From assembly GCF_000315015.1 (NCBI RefSeq), contig NZ_BAEP01000026.1, positions 1 through 50,098 on the forward strand: 50,098 nt of DNA. The letters are read 5' to 3'. Every line of letters starts with the position of its first letter. The stretch's first letter is position 1. Below the pieces are notes generated by a model, which worked only from the letters and a program-made list of their open reading frames with translations, was not told the origin of the DNA and searched no databases. The position numbers were made by a program, and so were the translations under genes. Positions 7,838 through 17,179 of this stretch are shown here, piece by piece. The DNA is from Paraglaciecola mesophila KMM 241. Lineage in GTDB: Bacteria > Pseudomonadota > Gammaproteobacteria > Enterobacterales > Alteromonadaceae.

Positions 7838-8194
7838 TCACTTGATCACCAACGTGCCACGATACATTTGCATCTGACAATGAAATGGGTAAACGCCGGC
7901 GCTGGAAGCAGGAATAGTGACAGTCACTCGCTTGTTAAGCGCTAATGTTTCATTGATATCCAACTCCGGGATCAATAACGTTTCTGCACAGGGCGTTGCA
8001 TCTTCTCTGACGAACATAAGCTGAACGGATTGATGCGCCGGCACCGTGATATTGGCAGGCTGATACACGCCGTCTTTTACAAGGACTTCGATACTGCCGT
8101 CTTTTATCTGGGTTGATTGAGCTTGGTAAAGCCAAAACCACCAAACAATAAGCCCAATCAGAATAAGCCCTGCTAAATTAATCCATATCATCAT
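7838..8194 (-). CDS. Membrane-anchored cupredoxin-domain protein
   Basis: A 118-residue protein with one N-terminal membrane helix (about 5-23) and a beta-rich domain. Copper-ligand candidates are the Cys in T-P-C-A-E-T and the cluster F-H-C-Q-M-Q-M-Y-R-G near the C-terminus, the Cys/His/Met spacing of cupredoxin_1 proteins. It is likely held on the periplasmic face of the inner membrane and could accept or sequester copper exported by the ATPase encoded 9 bases upstream. Two adjacent ATG codons (8194, 8191) are possible starts. Confidence 0.8.
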   Translation of the reverse strand: MMIWINLAGLILIGLIVWWFWLYQAQSTQIKDGSIEVLVKDGVYQPANITVPAHQSVQLMFVREDATPCAETLLIPELDINETLALNKRVTVTIPASSAGVYPFHCQMQMYRGTLVIK

Positions 8195-8203
8195 TGTGTT
8201 CTC

Positions 8204-10552
8204 CTAGTGCTCTTTCGCTTTAAATAGACGTAATCGGTTAGCATTGGTCACCACCGTTAGTGATGAGAATGCCATCGCTGCACCAGCAATGACTGGGTTA
8301 AGCAGTATCCCTAAGAATGGATAAAAGACGCCTGCCGCAAATGGTATTCCGGCGACGTTATAGATAAATGCGCCAAAGAGGTTTTGCTTGATGTTACGTA
8401 GTGTTGCTTTGCTCACGGCAATTGCATCCGCTAACCCATGTAGGGAGCCGCGCATCAACGTTATATCCGCACTTTCTATCGCTACATCAGTCCCAGTCCC
8501 AATCGCAAAGCCGACGTTGGCATTAGCAAGGGCCGGTGCGTCATTGATCCCATCACCGGTCATACCCACAATTTCGCCTTCACGTTGAAGCTCAAGTATT
8601 TTGTTTGCCTTATCTTCCGGCATCACTTCGGCAACGTAATCTGCAATCCCCGCTTTTCGGGCGACGGCTTTTGCGGTCAGTCGATTATCCCCGGTTAACA
8701 TCACAACTCGTATCCCGTTATGCTGTAGCCGCTTTATCGCATCTATTGAGTCAGATTTTATTGGGTCAGCGACGGCAATTACGGCAACTAATGTAGAATC
8801 CATAGCAAAATACATAGGGGTCTTTGCATCCGCTGCTAACCTCTGCGCTTTGTCGATGTAATGATGAAGCTCTATCCCTTGGTCTATCATCAATTTTTCA
8901 TTTCCAAATAGCAGGCGTTGAGAATTTAGCATGGCTTCAACCCCCTTCCCCGCAATGGACTGAAAATCAGTAACGGAATGGATCGGCACACCTTGCTCCT
9001 TTGCAGATTCAACGATCGCCATGGCAAGTGGATGCTCAGAACCAGACTCAAGGCTAGCCGCCAAAGAAAGCACGTCGTTGTGACTATGATCTGAAGCTAT
9101 AACGACATCTGTTACTTTAGGGGCCCCCTCAGTAATAGTGCCTGTTTTATCTAGAACCATAGTGGTTATTTTTGAGGCAGATTGCAGCGCTTCGCCGTTT
9201 CGGATAAGAACCCCCGCTTCAGCCGCTTTTCCCACACCGACCATCACCGACATCGGTGTGGCCAAACCCAACGCGCAAGGGCAGGCAATAATCAGTACTG
9301 TGGTCGCAGAAACGATTGCAAAAGCAACTTCAGGAGATGGACCAAAATTCAGCCAGACCAGCGCACTGATCACGGCAATGATCATGACGACCGGTACAAA
9401 ATAGGCGGAAATCATATCTGCTAATCGACCAATAGGCGGTTTAGAATTTTGTGCGCGTTTTACCATGTTAATAATTTGAGCAAGCGCGGTATCTTTTCCC
9501 ACGCGCTCTGCTCGAAAGACGATAGAGCCTGATTTGTTGATCGTGCCGGCAACGACCTCATCGTCTTTTCGTTTTTCTATGGGCATGGGTTCACCCGTTA
9601 GCATTGATTCATCAATACTTGTCTGGCCCTCGACAACTAAGCCATCAACAGAGATGCGTTCCCCAGGGCGAACCCGGATAAGATCATTTAACAGAACATC
9701 TTCAATCGGAATATCTATATCATGCCCATCACGAATGACGCGAGCTGTTTTGGCTTGTAAACCAATCAGTCGTTTAATTGCCTCGGACGTTTTACCGCGT
9801 GCTTTTATCTCAAGCGCTAAGCCTAAATTAATGAGACCAATGATCATGGCTGTTGCTTCAAAATAGACATGCCGCGCCATTTCAGGCACATATCCGGGGA
9901 AAAACACAACGACCATAGAGTACAACCAGGCTGTTCCTGTCCCCAATGCAATCAAAGTATCCATGTTCGCGGCGTGATTTTTAAAGGAGTTCCAAGCACC
10001 TACATAAAAATGCCGACCAGAAAACACCATAACACCCAATGTCATGATCCCTACAATCAACCACACGATCCGCTCAGTGGTCGTGTTGACGCTCATTTCC
10101 CCCGTCACCAAGCCATAAAGCATAAGTGGTACACCCAGAGATAATGCAATGACCATGTCTCGCATTAGTTTTTTATAATATGCCCAGTCCGCCTGTTCCT
10201 TTTCTTCAATAGCAGCCTCATCTGAATCCGTATTCGCTAATGTTGCGTTATACCCAGCTTGCTCTACCGCCTTAATCAATGCGTGGGAGGATGAACTGCC
10301 CAAAACCAACACCGTGCGTTCAGCAAAATTCATCTCAGCGGTGGTAACGCCAGAGACCTCTTTTAAGGCCGCTTCAATTTTAGACACACAACTGGCGCAA
10401 CTTGCACCTTGGATATTAAGTTGTACCTCACCCGAAGACGCAGAGACTTGCTCAGCATGTGTTTCACTCTTGACCGCCTCATTAGCGGTTGATACTTTGT
10501 TGTCACCGCCACAACACGTATGGGCTTTCGCATTGTCTGTTTTTGAATTCAT
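8204..10552 (-). CDS. copA: Cu(I)-exporting P-type ATPase
   Basis: A 782-residue P1B-type ATPase that pumps Cu(I) from cytoplasm to periplasm. In order: a Cys-Cys-rich N-terminus (H-T-C-C-G-G-D), one HMA domain (G-A-S-C52-A-S-C55), the actuator motif L-T-G-E-P (about 318-322), the intramembrane C424-P-C426 site, D468-K-T-G-T phosphorylation loop, S-E-H-P (about 505-508) and G-D-G-I-N-D (666-671). The last two helices carry Y-N and M-A-F-S-S, the P1B-1 signature for Cu(I)/Ag(I). The ATG has GGGAG upstream. It follows the MerR-family gene by 24 bases, transcribed from the promoter at 11064-11094. Confidence 0.95.
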   Translation of the reverse strand: MNSKTDNAKAHTCCGGDNKVSTANEAVKSETHAEQVSASSGEVQLNIQGASCASCVSKIEAALKEVSGVTTAEMNFAERTVLVLGSSSSHALIKAVEQAGYNATLANTDSDEAAIEEKEQADWAYYKKLMRDMVIALSLGVPLMLYGLVTGEMSVNTTTERIVWLIVGIMTLGVMVFSGRHFYVGAWNSFKNHAANMDTLIALGTGTAWLYSMVVVFFPGYVPEMARHVYFEATAMIIGLINLGLALEIKARGKTSEAIKRLIGLQAKTARVIRDGHDIDIPIEDVLLNDLIRVRPGERISVDGLVVEGQTSIDESMLTGEPMPIEKRKDDEVVAGTINKSGSIVFRAERVGKDTALAQIINMVKRAQNSKPPIGRLADMISAYFVPVVMIIAVISALVWLNFGPSPEVAFAIVSATTVLIIACPCALGLATPMSVMVGVGKAAEAGVLIRNGEALQSASKITTMVLDKTGTITEGAPKVTDVVIASDHSHNDVLSLAASLESGSEHPLAMAIVESAKEQGVPIHSVTDFQSIAGKGVEAMLNSQRLLFGNEKLMIDQGIELHHYIDKAQRLAADAKTPMYFAMDSTLVAVIAVADPIKSDSIDAIKRLQHNGIRVVMLTGDNRLTAKAVARKAGIADYVAEVMPEDKANKILELQREGEIVGMTGDGINDAPALANANVGFAIGTGTDVAIESADITLMRGSLHGLADAIAVSKATLRNIKQNLFGAFIYNVAGIPFAAGVFYPFLGILLNPVIAGAAMAFSSLTVVTNANRLRLFKAKEH

Positions 10553-10576
10553 GAGCTACTCCCTCTCTAAATATGG

Positions 10577-10987
10577 TTATGATTTAAGTGCTGTGAAACC
10601 TTCAATCAAATGGCAAATCGTATCGGCCGTTGGATGCTGATCCGGTGTATTTTCCCATTCTGACATGGCTTTACGCATGCGCAGTCTTAGCTTATGCATG
10701 TCCTGATATCGCTGTTCAGTTTCTTTCAACCTTTGTTCAATAAGGCGCCGAACCGTCGGGCATGGCGCGTTGGTTTGTGACGACGTGAACAGAATTTCCT
10801 TAATATCATTGACAGAGAAACCTAATGAACGCGCGCTTAAAATAAACCGTAGTCGTGTCACATCAGCGGGCCTGTAATACTTGTAACCATTGTGCGATTT
10901 ACTTGGCACCAAAAACCCAATGCGGGTGTAATACCGTACGCTGTCCGCGCTAATCTCTAGTGCATCTGCAATCTGTTTAACGCGCAT
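10577..10987 (-). CDS. MerR-family metal-responsive regulator
   Basis: A 136-residue MerR protein: N-terminal winged HTH (residues 1-70, with S-V-R-Y-Y and N-G-Y-K-Y-Y-R-P), a long dimer helix and a short metal-binding end. Candidate ligands are C76 (A-P-C-P-T-V-R-R) and C125 (D-T-I-C-H-L-I-E). It heads the copA operon and by family precedent activates it by untwisting the 19-bp-spaced promoter at 11064-11094. Oddity: Cu(I) sensors of the CueR type have Ser at the position of C76, whereas Cys there marks divalent-metal sensors, so its true inducer is uncertain although its target pump looks Cu(I)-specific. Confidence 0.88.
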   Translation of the reverse strand: MRVKQIADALEISADSVRYYTRIGFLVPSKSHNGYKYYRPADVTRLRFILSARSLGFSVNDIKEILFTSSQTNAPCPTVRRLIEQRLKETEQRYQDMHKLRLRMRKAMSEWENTPDQHPTADTICHLIEGFTALKS

Positions 10988-11063
10988 TTTAACGCTCCTC
11001 TTTTATCAACATCGATATGCGGTTAAGCACGCCTTTAATCCTATGTTCTACTCTCACGTTACT

Positions 11064-11094
11064 AGGGTAAACCTGTGTGTTGCTCACAGGTCAA
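11064..11094 (-). promoter_or_regulatory. MerR/CueR-type promoter of merR-copA operon
   Basis: On the minus strand: -35 TTGACC (11094-11089), a 19-bp spacer, then -10 TACCCT (11069-11064). CCTGTG-N7-CACAGG, a perfect dyad, runs from the end of the -35 into the spacer, the layout MerR-family activators need and that of E. coli copA. The -10 is 77 bases before the regulator gene. The same dyad lies just past the stop of hypE. Confidence 0.75.
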
Positions 11095-11105
11095 TACCTA
11101 TTCTT

Positions 11106-12158
11106 TCAGCAAATCCTTGGAAGCGGCTCATCTTCGAGTTCATTCATGAAACGTCTTCCTCCCATTGGCGTAACAATGGTCACGCGCCCTTTTGATTCGG
11201 TGTTTTTTACTATTACACCAATGTGTTCGGCTTGCTCCCCGTTTCGAATGCTCCGCCAGTGTGCTAGCACCTTACCGCTTATGTCAGGGGCAACAACAGC
11301 AACAATGCGTCCCTCACACGCTAAAATAAACGGATCAAAGCCTAATATTTCACACACGCTTGCCACTTCAGGTCGCACCGGAATATTATTTTCAATTAAC
11401 TCGATGTCGAAGCCTGTTTCATTAGCAACGTCATGGAGTAATACTGACAACCCTCCGCGAGTTGGGTCACGCACAAAACGAACTCCGTCCAAATGCTTGA
11501 TTGGATCAATAAGAGGAACAACGCTTCCACAATCAGACTTTAGCTGACCTTGCAATCCATAGTCCTCGCGAGCAAGCAGGACACACGCACCGTGATCACC
11601 TACCGAACCACTAACCAGCACGTGATCGCCTGCCTTTATCAGACTGGTATCCCAAATAGGCGCATCTTGGCTGTCTCCAACACCCGTTGTATTGATATAA
11701 ACGCCGCCACCACTGCCTTTCGGGACAACTTTCGTATCACCTGTTACAATGGCGACATTCGTTTCTGCGGCAGCTTGATGCATTCCATTAACGATTTGTT
11801 TCAATGTTGAAAGGGAAAAGCCTTCTTCAATAATAAATGCAGTACTGATGTACCGTGGTGTTGCCCCAACGACTGCTAGATCATTGACGGTACCGTAAAC
11901 ACTCAACGCGCCTACATTGCCGCCTGGAAATATTGGGGGGGATACAACGAAGCTATCCGTTGTTATACTCAGATAAGGACCATCAAAAGTTACTGTGGCG
12001 GCATCATGAAGCAGATCTAGATCTTTGTTCGCTTTATTTTTAAAAACATGATCAATGAGTCTTTTTGTTAGTGTTCCGCCGTTCCCCTGAGCTAATTGAA
12101 TAGATTCCGTGCCCAACGGCTCTGATGATGAATGATTGTTGCCCTCTGCGCTTTTCAT
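11106..12158 (-). CDS. hypE: Hydrogenase maturation protein HypE
   Basis: A 350-residue PurM-like ATPase that dehydrates the carbamoyl group on its C-terminal Cys to a thiocyanate, giving the CN ligands of the [NiFe] site. The C-terminus is P-R-I-C, the essential modified Cys. The N-terminal A-x-G-N-G-G and T-T-D-S-F-V elements, and V-T-G-D-T-K-V at about residue 150, are typical. Its ATG (12158) overlaps the stop of hypF (TAATG) and has GGAGG five bases upstream. It is the last gene of the hydrogenase run before the copper promoter at 11064-11094. Confidence 0.96.
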   Translation of the reverse strand: MKSAEGNNHSSSEPLGTESIQLAQGNGGTLTKRLIDHVFKNKANKDLDLLHDAATVTFDGPYLSITTDSFVVSPPIFPGGNVGALSVYGTVNDLAVVGATPRYISTAFIIEEGFSLSTLKQIVNGMHQAAAETNVAIVTGDTKVVPKGSGGGVYINTTGVGDSQDAPIWDTSLIKAGDHVLVSGSVGDHGACVLLAREDYGLQGQLKSDCGSVVPLIDPIKHLDGVRFVRDPTRGGLSVLLHDVANETGFDIELIENNIPVRPEVASVCEILGFDPFILACEGRIVAVVAPDISGKVLAHWRSIRNGEQAEHIGVIVKNTESKGRVTIVTPMGGRRFMNELEDEPLPRIC

Positions 12159-14464
12159 TATGACCTCCGTGAACAGTATTCGTGGATTTGCCCAACACTT
12201 ATGGCGGCATCGTTTAATGGCAAACTACTTGGAATAACCACATGAATGTCTGATTGTAAAAACCGTTGTGATATACCGTCACACAAAATGCGATTTTGGA
12301 AGACGCCCCCTGCCAATCCAATGTGGTCAAAATTATACTTTTTACGGCAATGTAGGGTTACCTCCCATACCGTTTCAATTAACGAAGCGTGGAAATTTGC
12401 GGCACGAGTTTGAGGAGACACTTTGGGATCAAATAGTTCCGGTACCAATGCTCGCCAATCCATTTGAATAAATTCGTCGTTTTTCTGGACCAACGATAAC
12501 GGCATAACCTTAGAGGGTGTCGACGCAACGCTTTCCAACATCATCGGCGCCTGCCCCTCATAAGAGACTTCGCTCTGTTCACAGCAGGCAAATGCCGCCG
12601 CGTCGAACAGTCTTCCCATTGAACTACTAACATGACAATTGAGTTCGTTTTGCCATGCGTTGTAGCTTAATTGTTGTGGATCAAATGGTTTAAAATCAAT
12701 GCCGGTGAAATTAGTACCCCAAACTAGTGATGCTGCACTTCGCCACGGTTGATTTGGAACCTTGTTGCCGCCTTGCAACTTCATAGGCGCTAATGAGGCA
12801 ACGCGTTTCCAATTGCCCGACGTCCCCCAAAAAACTTCCCCTCCCCACATCTCGCCATTCTCGCCTAATCCCGTTCCATCCCACACGAAAACCAAGCTTG
12901 GTGTCGATATTTCGGCAGCTAATGCCCACGCTGATGCGTGAGCGTGGTGATGTAAAATTTTGCTAGTCGGTAGTGCGCTGCCTTTGGCCCAACGCGAACT
13001 GATATAGCCAGGATGGCTATCGCTAAGAATACGCTGTGGATGAACATGATAGAGAGCTTGAAAGTCACTGATACATTTTTCAAAGTGCGCTTGCATTATC
13101 GGAGAATCGAGGTCGCCAATATGCGGAGTTACGATAAGTCGATTGTTCCAAGCTATTGCGACTGTATTTTTCTGATTCGCGCCAACAGCAAGCATTGGTT
13201 CCTGTACGGTATATGGCAATGATAATTCCATCGGGCTTATACCTCGCCCCAGTCGAATAGGAATGGTGCCTGACTTAAGCGTTCGCATCACAGAATCATC
13301 CAGTTTGTGAAAAATATCTCGATTATGGTGCACGAAAATGTCTGCCAACATCGAAAGGTGTTGCTGTGCCGATGACGTCGATGTCACCATCGGTTCACCG
13401 TACATATTTCCTGATGTAGCCACCATGGGGCGATTGAATTGCCGCATAATGAGTAAATGCAGTCCGCTGCACGGAAACATTACCCCCAAATCACGAAGCA
13501 TGGGCGCTACGTTATCTGCAATGGGTACAGTCGATTGCTTTTTTGCAAGTAAAATGGGTCGTATGGGGCTTAGTAAGAGCGCTCTTTGATGACTGTCTAC
13601 AGCAACGCATTTATCTAACCAATCCTCACTTGTTACGTCTGCACGAGGCTCTGGGAGCATGACCGCGAAAGGTTTGTCTGGTCTATTTTTACGCTGGCGT
13701 AAAAGGTCTACCGTTTCAGTGCTTTGTGCGTCACAGAGCAAGTGATAACCGCCTATACTTTTTAACGCGACAATTGCGCCTTGATTCAAATACGCGACAA
13801 CCGTTGCTACAACATCAACATCGCCTTGCGCGACCACGCGCCCGCCGACAGTTGAACAAAATGCTTCAGGCCCGCATGCGCGACAGCTTATCGGTTGAGC
13901 ATGAAAGCGCCTATCAGTTGGCGATTGATATTCTTTACGACACAACTCACACATTGGAAATGCTGACATACTCATGTTCTTTCTGTCGTATGGCATTGCT
14001 CGCAGCATAGAAAATCGTGGACCACATTCACTGCAAGCGATAAAGCTATAAGTGCCACGCCGGTTAGTATTTGACAGTAGCTCAGCTTTACACGCTCCAC
14101 ACAAATAGACATCTTTGGGGATTGATATCGCCCCGCACGCTATATCATGACCGCTTTCTTTTATCGTGAACGAGTCTACATTACTCAGTTTAACCTTCTT
14201 CTTTTCCAGCAAGCATATGGAAACTAGCGACCCAGTGTTCAGTAAGTCGAATACAAATTGTTCAACGTCTGGCTCTGTGCCTTCAGCGTGTATTCGCACA
14301 CATCCACAGTCGTTTTGTACCCAACCAACAATACTTTTTTCATACGCTAAGCAGTAAACTAACGGTCTGAACCCAACCCCCTGGATGACTCCAGTAATGT
14401 TCAACTCATAGGCGATAGTTTTACTCTTATTCATATTGGCAATATATGTGCGGTCAGTCGTCAT
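12158..14464 (-). CDS. hypF: Hydrogenase maturation carbamoyltransferase HypF
   Basis: About 768 residues, normal length. An N-terminal acylphosphatase domain (G-V-I-Q-G-V-G-F-R-P) is followed by two zinc-finger Cys clusters (C-G-A-C, C-S-E-C-G-P-R, C-E-L-C, C-R-A-C-G-P), a YrdC-like domain and a C-terminal Kae1-like domain with H-H-H-A-H. HypF transfers carbamoyl phosphate to the HypE C-terminal Cys. I start at the ATG overlapping the hypD stop (TGATG), with GGAG eight bases upstream; a GTG one codon earlier is less likely. Confidence 0.95.
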   Translation of the reverse strand: MTTDRTYIANMNKSKTIAYELNITGVIQGVGFRPLVYCLAYEKSIVGWVQNDCGCVRIHAEGTEPDVEQFVFDLLNTGSLVSICLLEKKKVKLSNVDSFTIKESGHDIACGAISIPKDVYLCGACKAELLSNTNRRGTYSFIACSECGPRFSMLRAMPYDRKNMSMSAFPMCELCRKEYQSPTDRRFHAQPISCRACGPEAFCSTVGGRVVAQGDVDVVATVVAYLNQGAIVALKSIGGYHLLCDAQSTETVDLLRQRKNRPDKPFAVMLPEPRADVTSEDWLDKCVAVDSHQRALLLSPIRPILLAKKQSTVPIADNVAPMLRDLGVMFPCSGLHLLIMRQFNRPMVATSGNMYGEPMVTSTSSAQQHLSMLADIFVHHNRDIFHKLDDSVMRTLKSGTIPIRLGRGISPMELSLPYTVQEPMLAVGANQKNTVAIAWNNRLIVTPHIGDLDSPIMQAHFEKCISDFQALYHVHPQRILSDSHPGYISSRWAKGSALPTSKILHHHAHASAWALAAEISTPSLVFVWDGTGLGENGEMWGGEVFWGTSGNWKRVASLAPMKLQGGNKVPNQPWRSAASLVWGTNFTGIDFKPFDPQQLSYNAWQNELNCHVSSSMGRLFDAAAFACCEQSEVSYEGQAPMMLESVASTPSKVMPLSLVQKNDEFIQMDWRALVPELFDPKVSPQTRAANFHASLIETVWEVTLHCRKKYNFDHIGLAGGVFQNRILCDGISQRFLQSDIHVVIPSSLPLNDAAISVGQIHEYCSRRS

Positions 14465-15597
14465 CACTTCATCTCCACCTTTAGCGTATTCCCCTTCTTG
14501 ATAACATTTGTTATCGAACGCTCACCAGAGCTATACCAGATTCGGCAAGCCCCCTCATCAGACACCATACATGCGCCTTTAGGGGATGCTGGTTTGCATT
14601 CTTGACCAAAAAACGGGCACGCATCAGGTGCCATTTTTCCGAGGATCACTTTTTCACAGGGCGATGTGGTTTCAGGAACGTTTTGATCACATTGCGAAGG
14701 GAAATCGACTGGCGCATAATCGTTTGTGGCGTCTAGGTGGGATAGTCTCGAAGCAAAGGAAAATCCAGAACCTGGAATAACACCAATTCCTCGCCAATGT
14801 GCGTCAACGATTGTGAACGCTTTATTGATTAGTGCTTTAGCTGCTGCATTGCCGTTTTGCTTTACCACTTCGGGATAGCGGTTACTCAGTGTGACGACTT
14901 TATTTGAACAATTACCGATCAGGGTTTGGAGCGACAACAGTAAACTTTCTGGATGAAAACCAGCAATACTGACAGGCAAATTATGATGGTCGATTGCAAA
15001 CTGCCATTCTTCACTACCCATAATAGTCGCAACGTGGCCTGGCGCAATCAGTGCATCAAAAGTATCCGGTTGACTCTCAAGCACATGGGCAACCGCTGGC
15101 CTAGTAAGTCGTCCAGACAATAAAACTCTAAAGTTATTGGGTAAATCATTAAGCAGTGTTGCAGCAATCGGTGCCATAGTCGTTTCAAAACCAACAGCAA
15201 AAAACACAATAACCTTACGAGGTTCTTCCAATGCTATAGATACCGCTTCTTGCGGAGAGGATATCGGACGAATATCGGCCCCTTGATTTTTTGCGTCTAT
15301 CAATGAGCTACAGCCACTTATTTCGTATTCGACTGGGACGCGAAGCATGTCACCAAAACTAACGATAACAACATTTTCGTTGATGGCTAAGTGTATCGCG
15401 TATGCAATATCCTCTTCGGGGCAAATACAAACGGGGCACCCTGGCCCAGGTATCAGATGAATATTGTGCTGAAACAACGTTCTAAAGCCAGCGCGCGTAA
15501 TCGCACGCTCATGGCCACCGCAGACATTAAGAATACGAAACGGTTTTGAAAGCGAGGTATTCTTAATGTCACTTAGCAACGATTCAACACTGTACAT
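14464..15597 (-). CDS. hypD: Hydrogenase maturation protein HypD
   Basis: A 377-residue scaffold that, with HypC, holds the Fe atom while CN and CO ligands are added. It shows C26-G-G-H-E-R, the C54-x-x-C57-x-C59 motif in G-P-G-C-P-V-C-I-C-P, F-A-V-G-F-E-T-T and four Cys near the C-terminus for the [4Fe-4S] cluster. It begins seven bases after the hypB stop and shares one base with the hypF start. Confidence 0.96.
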   Translation of the reverse strand: MYSVESLLSDIKNTSLSKPFRILNVCGGHERAITRAGFRTLFQHNIHLIPGPGCPVCICPEEDIAYAIHLAINENVVIVSFGDMLRVPVEYEISGCSSLIDAKNQGADIRPISSPQEAVSIALEEPRKVIVFFAVGFETTMAPIAATLLNDLPNNFRVLLSGRLTRPAVAHVLESQPDTFDALIAPGHVATIMGSEEWQFAIDHHNLPVSIAGFHPESLLLSLQTLIGNCSNKVVTLSNRYPEVVKQNGNAAAKALINKAFTIVDAHWRGIGVIPGSGFSFASRLSHLDATNDYAPVDFPSQCDQNVPETTSPCEKVILGKMAPDACPFFGQECKPASPKGACMVSDEGACRIWYSSGERSITNVIKKGNTLKVEMK

Positions 15598-15603
15598 AAG
15601 ATT

Positions 15604-16350
15604 TTAGACTCCGCTATTTTGCAACGACTGAGACTGATGAACTGTAATGGCGTGCGTAAAATAAGAAAACCAACGCTCTAGATGTTGACTGTTCAATGAA
15701 GACACTTCGAGAACGGGCGCATCGTTGCCCACTTTACGAAATGATTCAATCGCGCGAGGTACATTGAATTCATCGTGAAATTGCAAGTAATCGGTCTTAG
15801 AAATAAGCATGACATCCGCGGCACGAAACATCACTGGGTACTTTTCAGGCTTATCATCACCTTCTGGCACAGACAGCAAAATAATGTTTAAGTGCTGTCC
15901 TAAATCAAAACACGCTGGACAAATCAAATTGCCAACATTCTCTATAAACAAAACGTCTAGTTTTTGTAAGCTAAATCTTCCAAGTACCTTTTGCACCATA
16001 CTGGCGTCCAAGTGACACCCTTGGCCCGTGGCGATTTGCTCCGCCTGCACGCCATGACGTCTAATTCTATTTGCGTCATTTTCAGTTTCGAGGTCGCCTT
16101 CAATCACCGCCATCGCGTATTGCGACTTAAGTGCACGTATCGTTTCTTCAAGTAGCCGGGTTTTTCCACTGCCAGGGGATGACATCAAATTAATCACCAG
16201 TACATTATGTGCGTCAAATAAAGCACGGTTTGCTATCGCTTGGCTGTCATTGCCGCTTTTTAAATTTGCGTGTACCTCAACGATATTTGCTGATGGCTTG
16301 TCAGTTTTCTCTGATTTTACTTGCGTTTCGCAACCACAGTTACCGCACAT
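15604..16350 (-). CDS. hypB: Hydrogenase nickel incorporation GTPase HypB
   Basis: A 248-residue GTPase that delivers Ni to the large subunit with HypA. The ATG at 16350 gives the N-terminal high-affinity Ni motif M-C-G-N-C-G-C and has AGGAG seven bases before it, so a longer frame to 16377 is rejected. P-loop S-S-P-G-S-G-K-T at about residues 57-64; the second metal site is I-C-P-A-C-F-D. There is no His-rich Ni-storage stretch. It overlaps the end of hypA by 11 bases. Confidence 0.95.
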   Translation of the reverse strand: MCGNCGCETQVKSEKTDKPSANIVEVHANLKSGNDSQAIANRALFDAHNVLVINLMSSPGSGKTRLLEETIRALKSQYAMAVIEGDLETENDANRIRRHGVQAEQIATGQGCHLDASMVQKVLGRFSLQKLDVLFIENVGNLICPACFDLGQHLNIILLSVPEGDDKPEKYPVMFRAADVMLISKTDYLQFHDEFNVPRAIESFRKVGNDAPVLEVSSLNSQHLERWFSYFTHAITVHQSQSLQNSGV

Positions 16351-16726
16351 GTTTTCTCTCCTTTGATTCTGTAACATTGTCAGGTGCGATAAACTCTATT
16401 CGTTGCAAAATAAACTCATCGCCCTCAATGAGATCGGTTTGCCAAGCACCGCAGCTTGCACATAGGATATGATTCACCGAAACTCGGCTGAATTCGCCAC
16501 ACAATTTACAGCGTATCTTGATAGCGCTTGTGTCAATTCTAAGCGTTGCCTGATCGCCAATGGTGTGAGTTCTGCACGCCAAGAACGCATGGTGCAGCAA
16601 GTCAGGCTCAACACCTGACAGTGGGCCGACTTTGACGTGAACCAGACTGACAGACTTATCCATGTTTGCTCGCTGGTGAACAGCGACTGTGTCAAGCAAG
16701 CTATAGCAAAGACTAATTTCATGCAT
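16340..16726 (-). CDS. hypA: Hydrogenase nickel chaperone HypA
   Basis: A 128-residue Ni/Zn metallochaperone. The start at 16726 yields the obligatory N-terminus M-H-E (His2 binds Ni); a longer frame beginning at 16735 would bury it and is rejected. The zinc site is C-K-L-C-G ... C-A-S-C-G near residues 75-96. It overlaps the end of hypC by eight bases and the start of hypB by 11. Confidence 0.94.
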   Translation of the reverse strand: MHEISLCYSLLDTVAVHQRANMDKSVSLVHVKVGPLSGVEPDLLHHAFLACRTHTIGDQATLRIDTSAIKIRCKLCGEFSRVSVNHILCASCGAWQTDLIEGDEFILQRIEFIAPDNVTESKERKHVR

Positions 16727-16946
16727 CGTAAGCAATGACCTGATCGAGCATCTCCCATGTCACCTGCGCTTCATCATAGGTGATCACTTGGAGAGCATAG
16801 CCAACATGTACCATCACATAGTCGCCAACTTTGACCTCTAGCCCTTGCACTAAATGTAAACTCACCTCGCGAGAGACACCTTTCGCTTCACAAGTTGCGT
16901 TAAAGCCGTTAATTGCAATGACTTTCATGGGGATAGCGAGACACAT
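16719..16946 (-). CDS. hypC: Hydrogenase maturation chaperone HypC
   Basis: A 75-residue HypC/HybG/HupF chaperone, opening M-C-L-A-I-P-M-K-V (Cys2 binds the Fe(CN)2CO unit) and carrying G-D-Y-V-M-V-H-V-G-Y-A. It moves the iron unit from HypD to the large subunit precursor and stays bound until the C-terminal peptide is removed. The ATG overlaps the stop of the preceding small membrane gene (TAATG). Confidence 0.95.
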   Translation of the reverse strand: MCLAIPMKVIAINGFNATCEAKGVSREVSLHLVQGLEVKVGDYVMVHVGYALQVITYDEAQVTWEMLDQVIAYDA

Positions 16947-17161
16947 TACTGTTTTACCCGTTCATAGGGCCTACTTGCTCTAGCTCGATAAATAAACAGC
17001 GCAACGGTGACAAGCACGATTGTTGACACCAGCGAGCCCAAAAGTAGTGAATGATCGCCTTGATGACCCGGGTGTGCATAACTAACGGGTGAACCTACCA
17101 CCAGATAGAAAAAGGCGATTAAAGAAGTAACTGACTTTCTAATACTATTTTTGATTTTCAT
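16946..17161 (-). CDS. 71-aa membrane protein in hydrogenase operon
   Basis: A 71-residue protein. The ATG at 17161 has GAGGAA five bases upstream; a TTG four codons earlier is less likely. A first hydrophobic segment ends like a signal peptide (S-P-V-S-Y-A-H), then a short His-rich patch H-P-G-H-Q-G-D-H, a second membrane segment (about 40-57) and a basic tail. The topology suggests a periplasmic His patch tied to the inner membrane. It sits between the large subunit gene and hypC, where O2-tolerant hydrogenases usually have a cytochrome b. A membrane link for the enzyme or a Ni-binding role is speculation. Confidence 0.65.
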   Translation of the reverse strand: MKIKNSIRKSVTSLIAFFYLVVGSPVSYAHPGHQGDHSLLLGSLVSTIVLVTVALFIYRARASRPYERVKQ

Positions 17162-17179
17162 AATATTCCTCAAGTAAGG

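Noticed and set aside
11050-11068. ACTCT...AGGGT imperfect dyad as the MerR operator
   Set aside because: The adjacent TTGACC, 19-bp spacer and TACCCT with a perfect CCTGTG/CACAGG dyad fits MerR promoters better and recurs at 27.6 kb.
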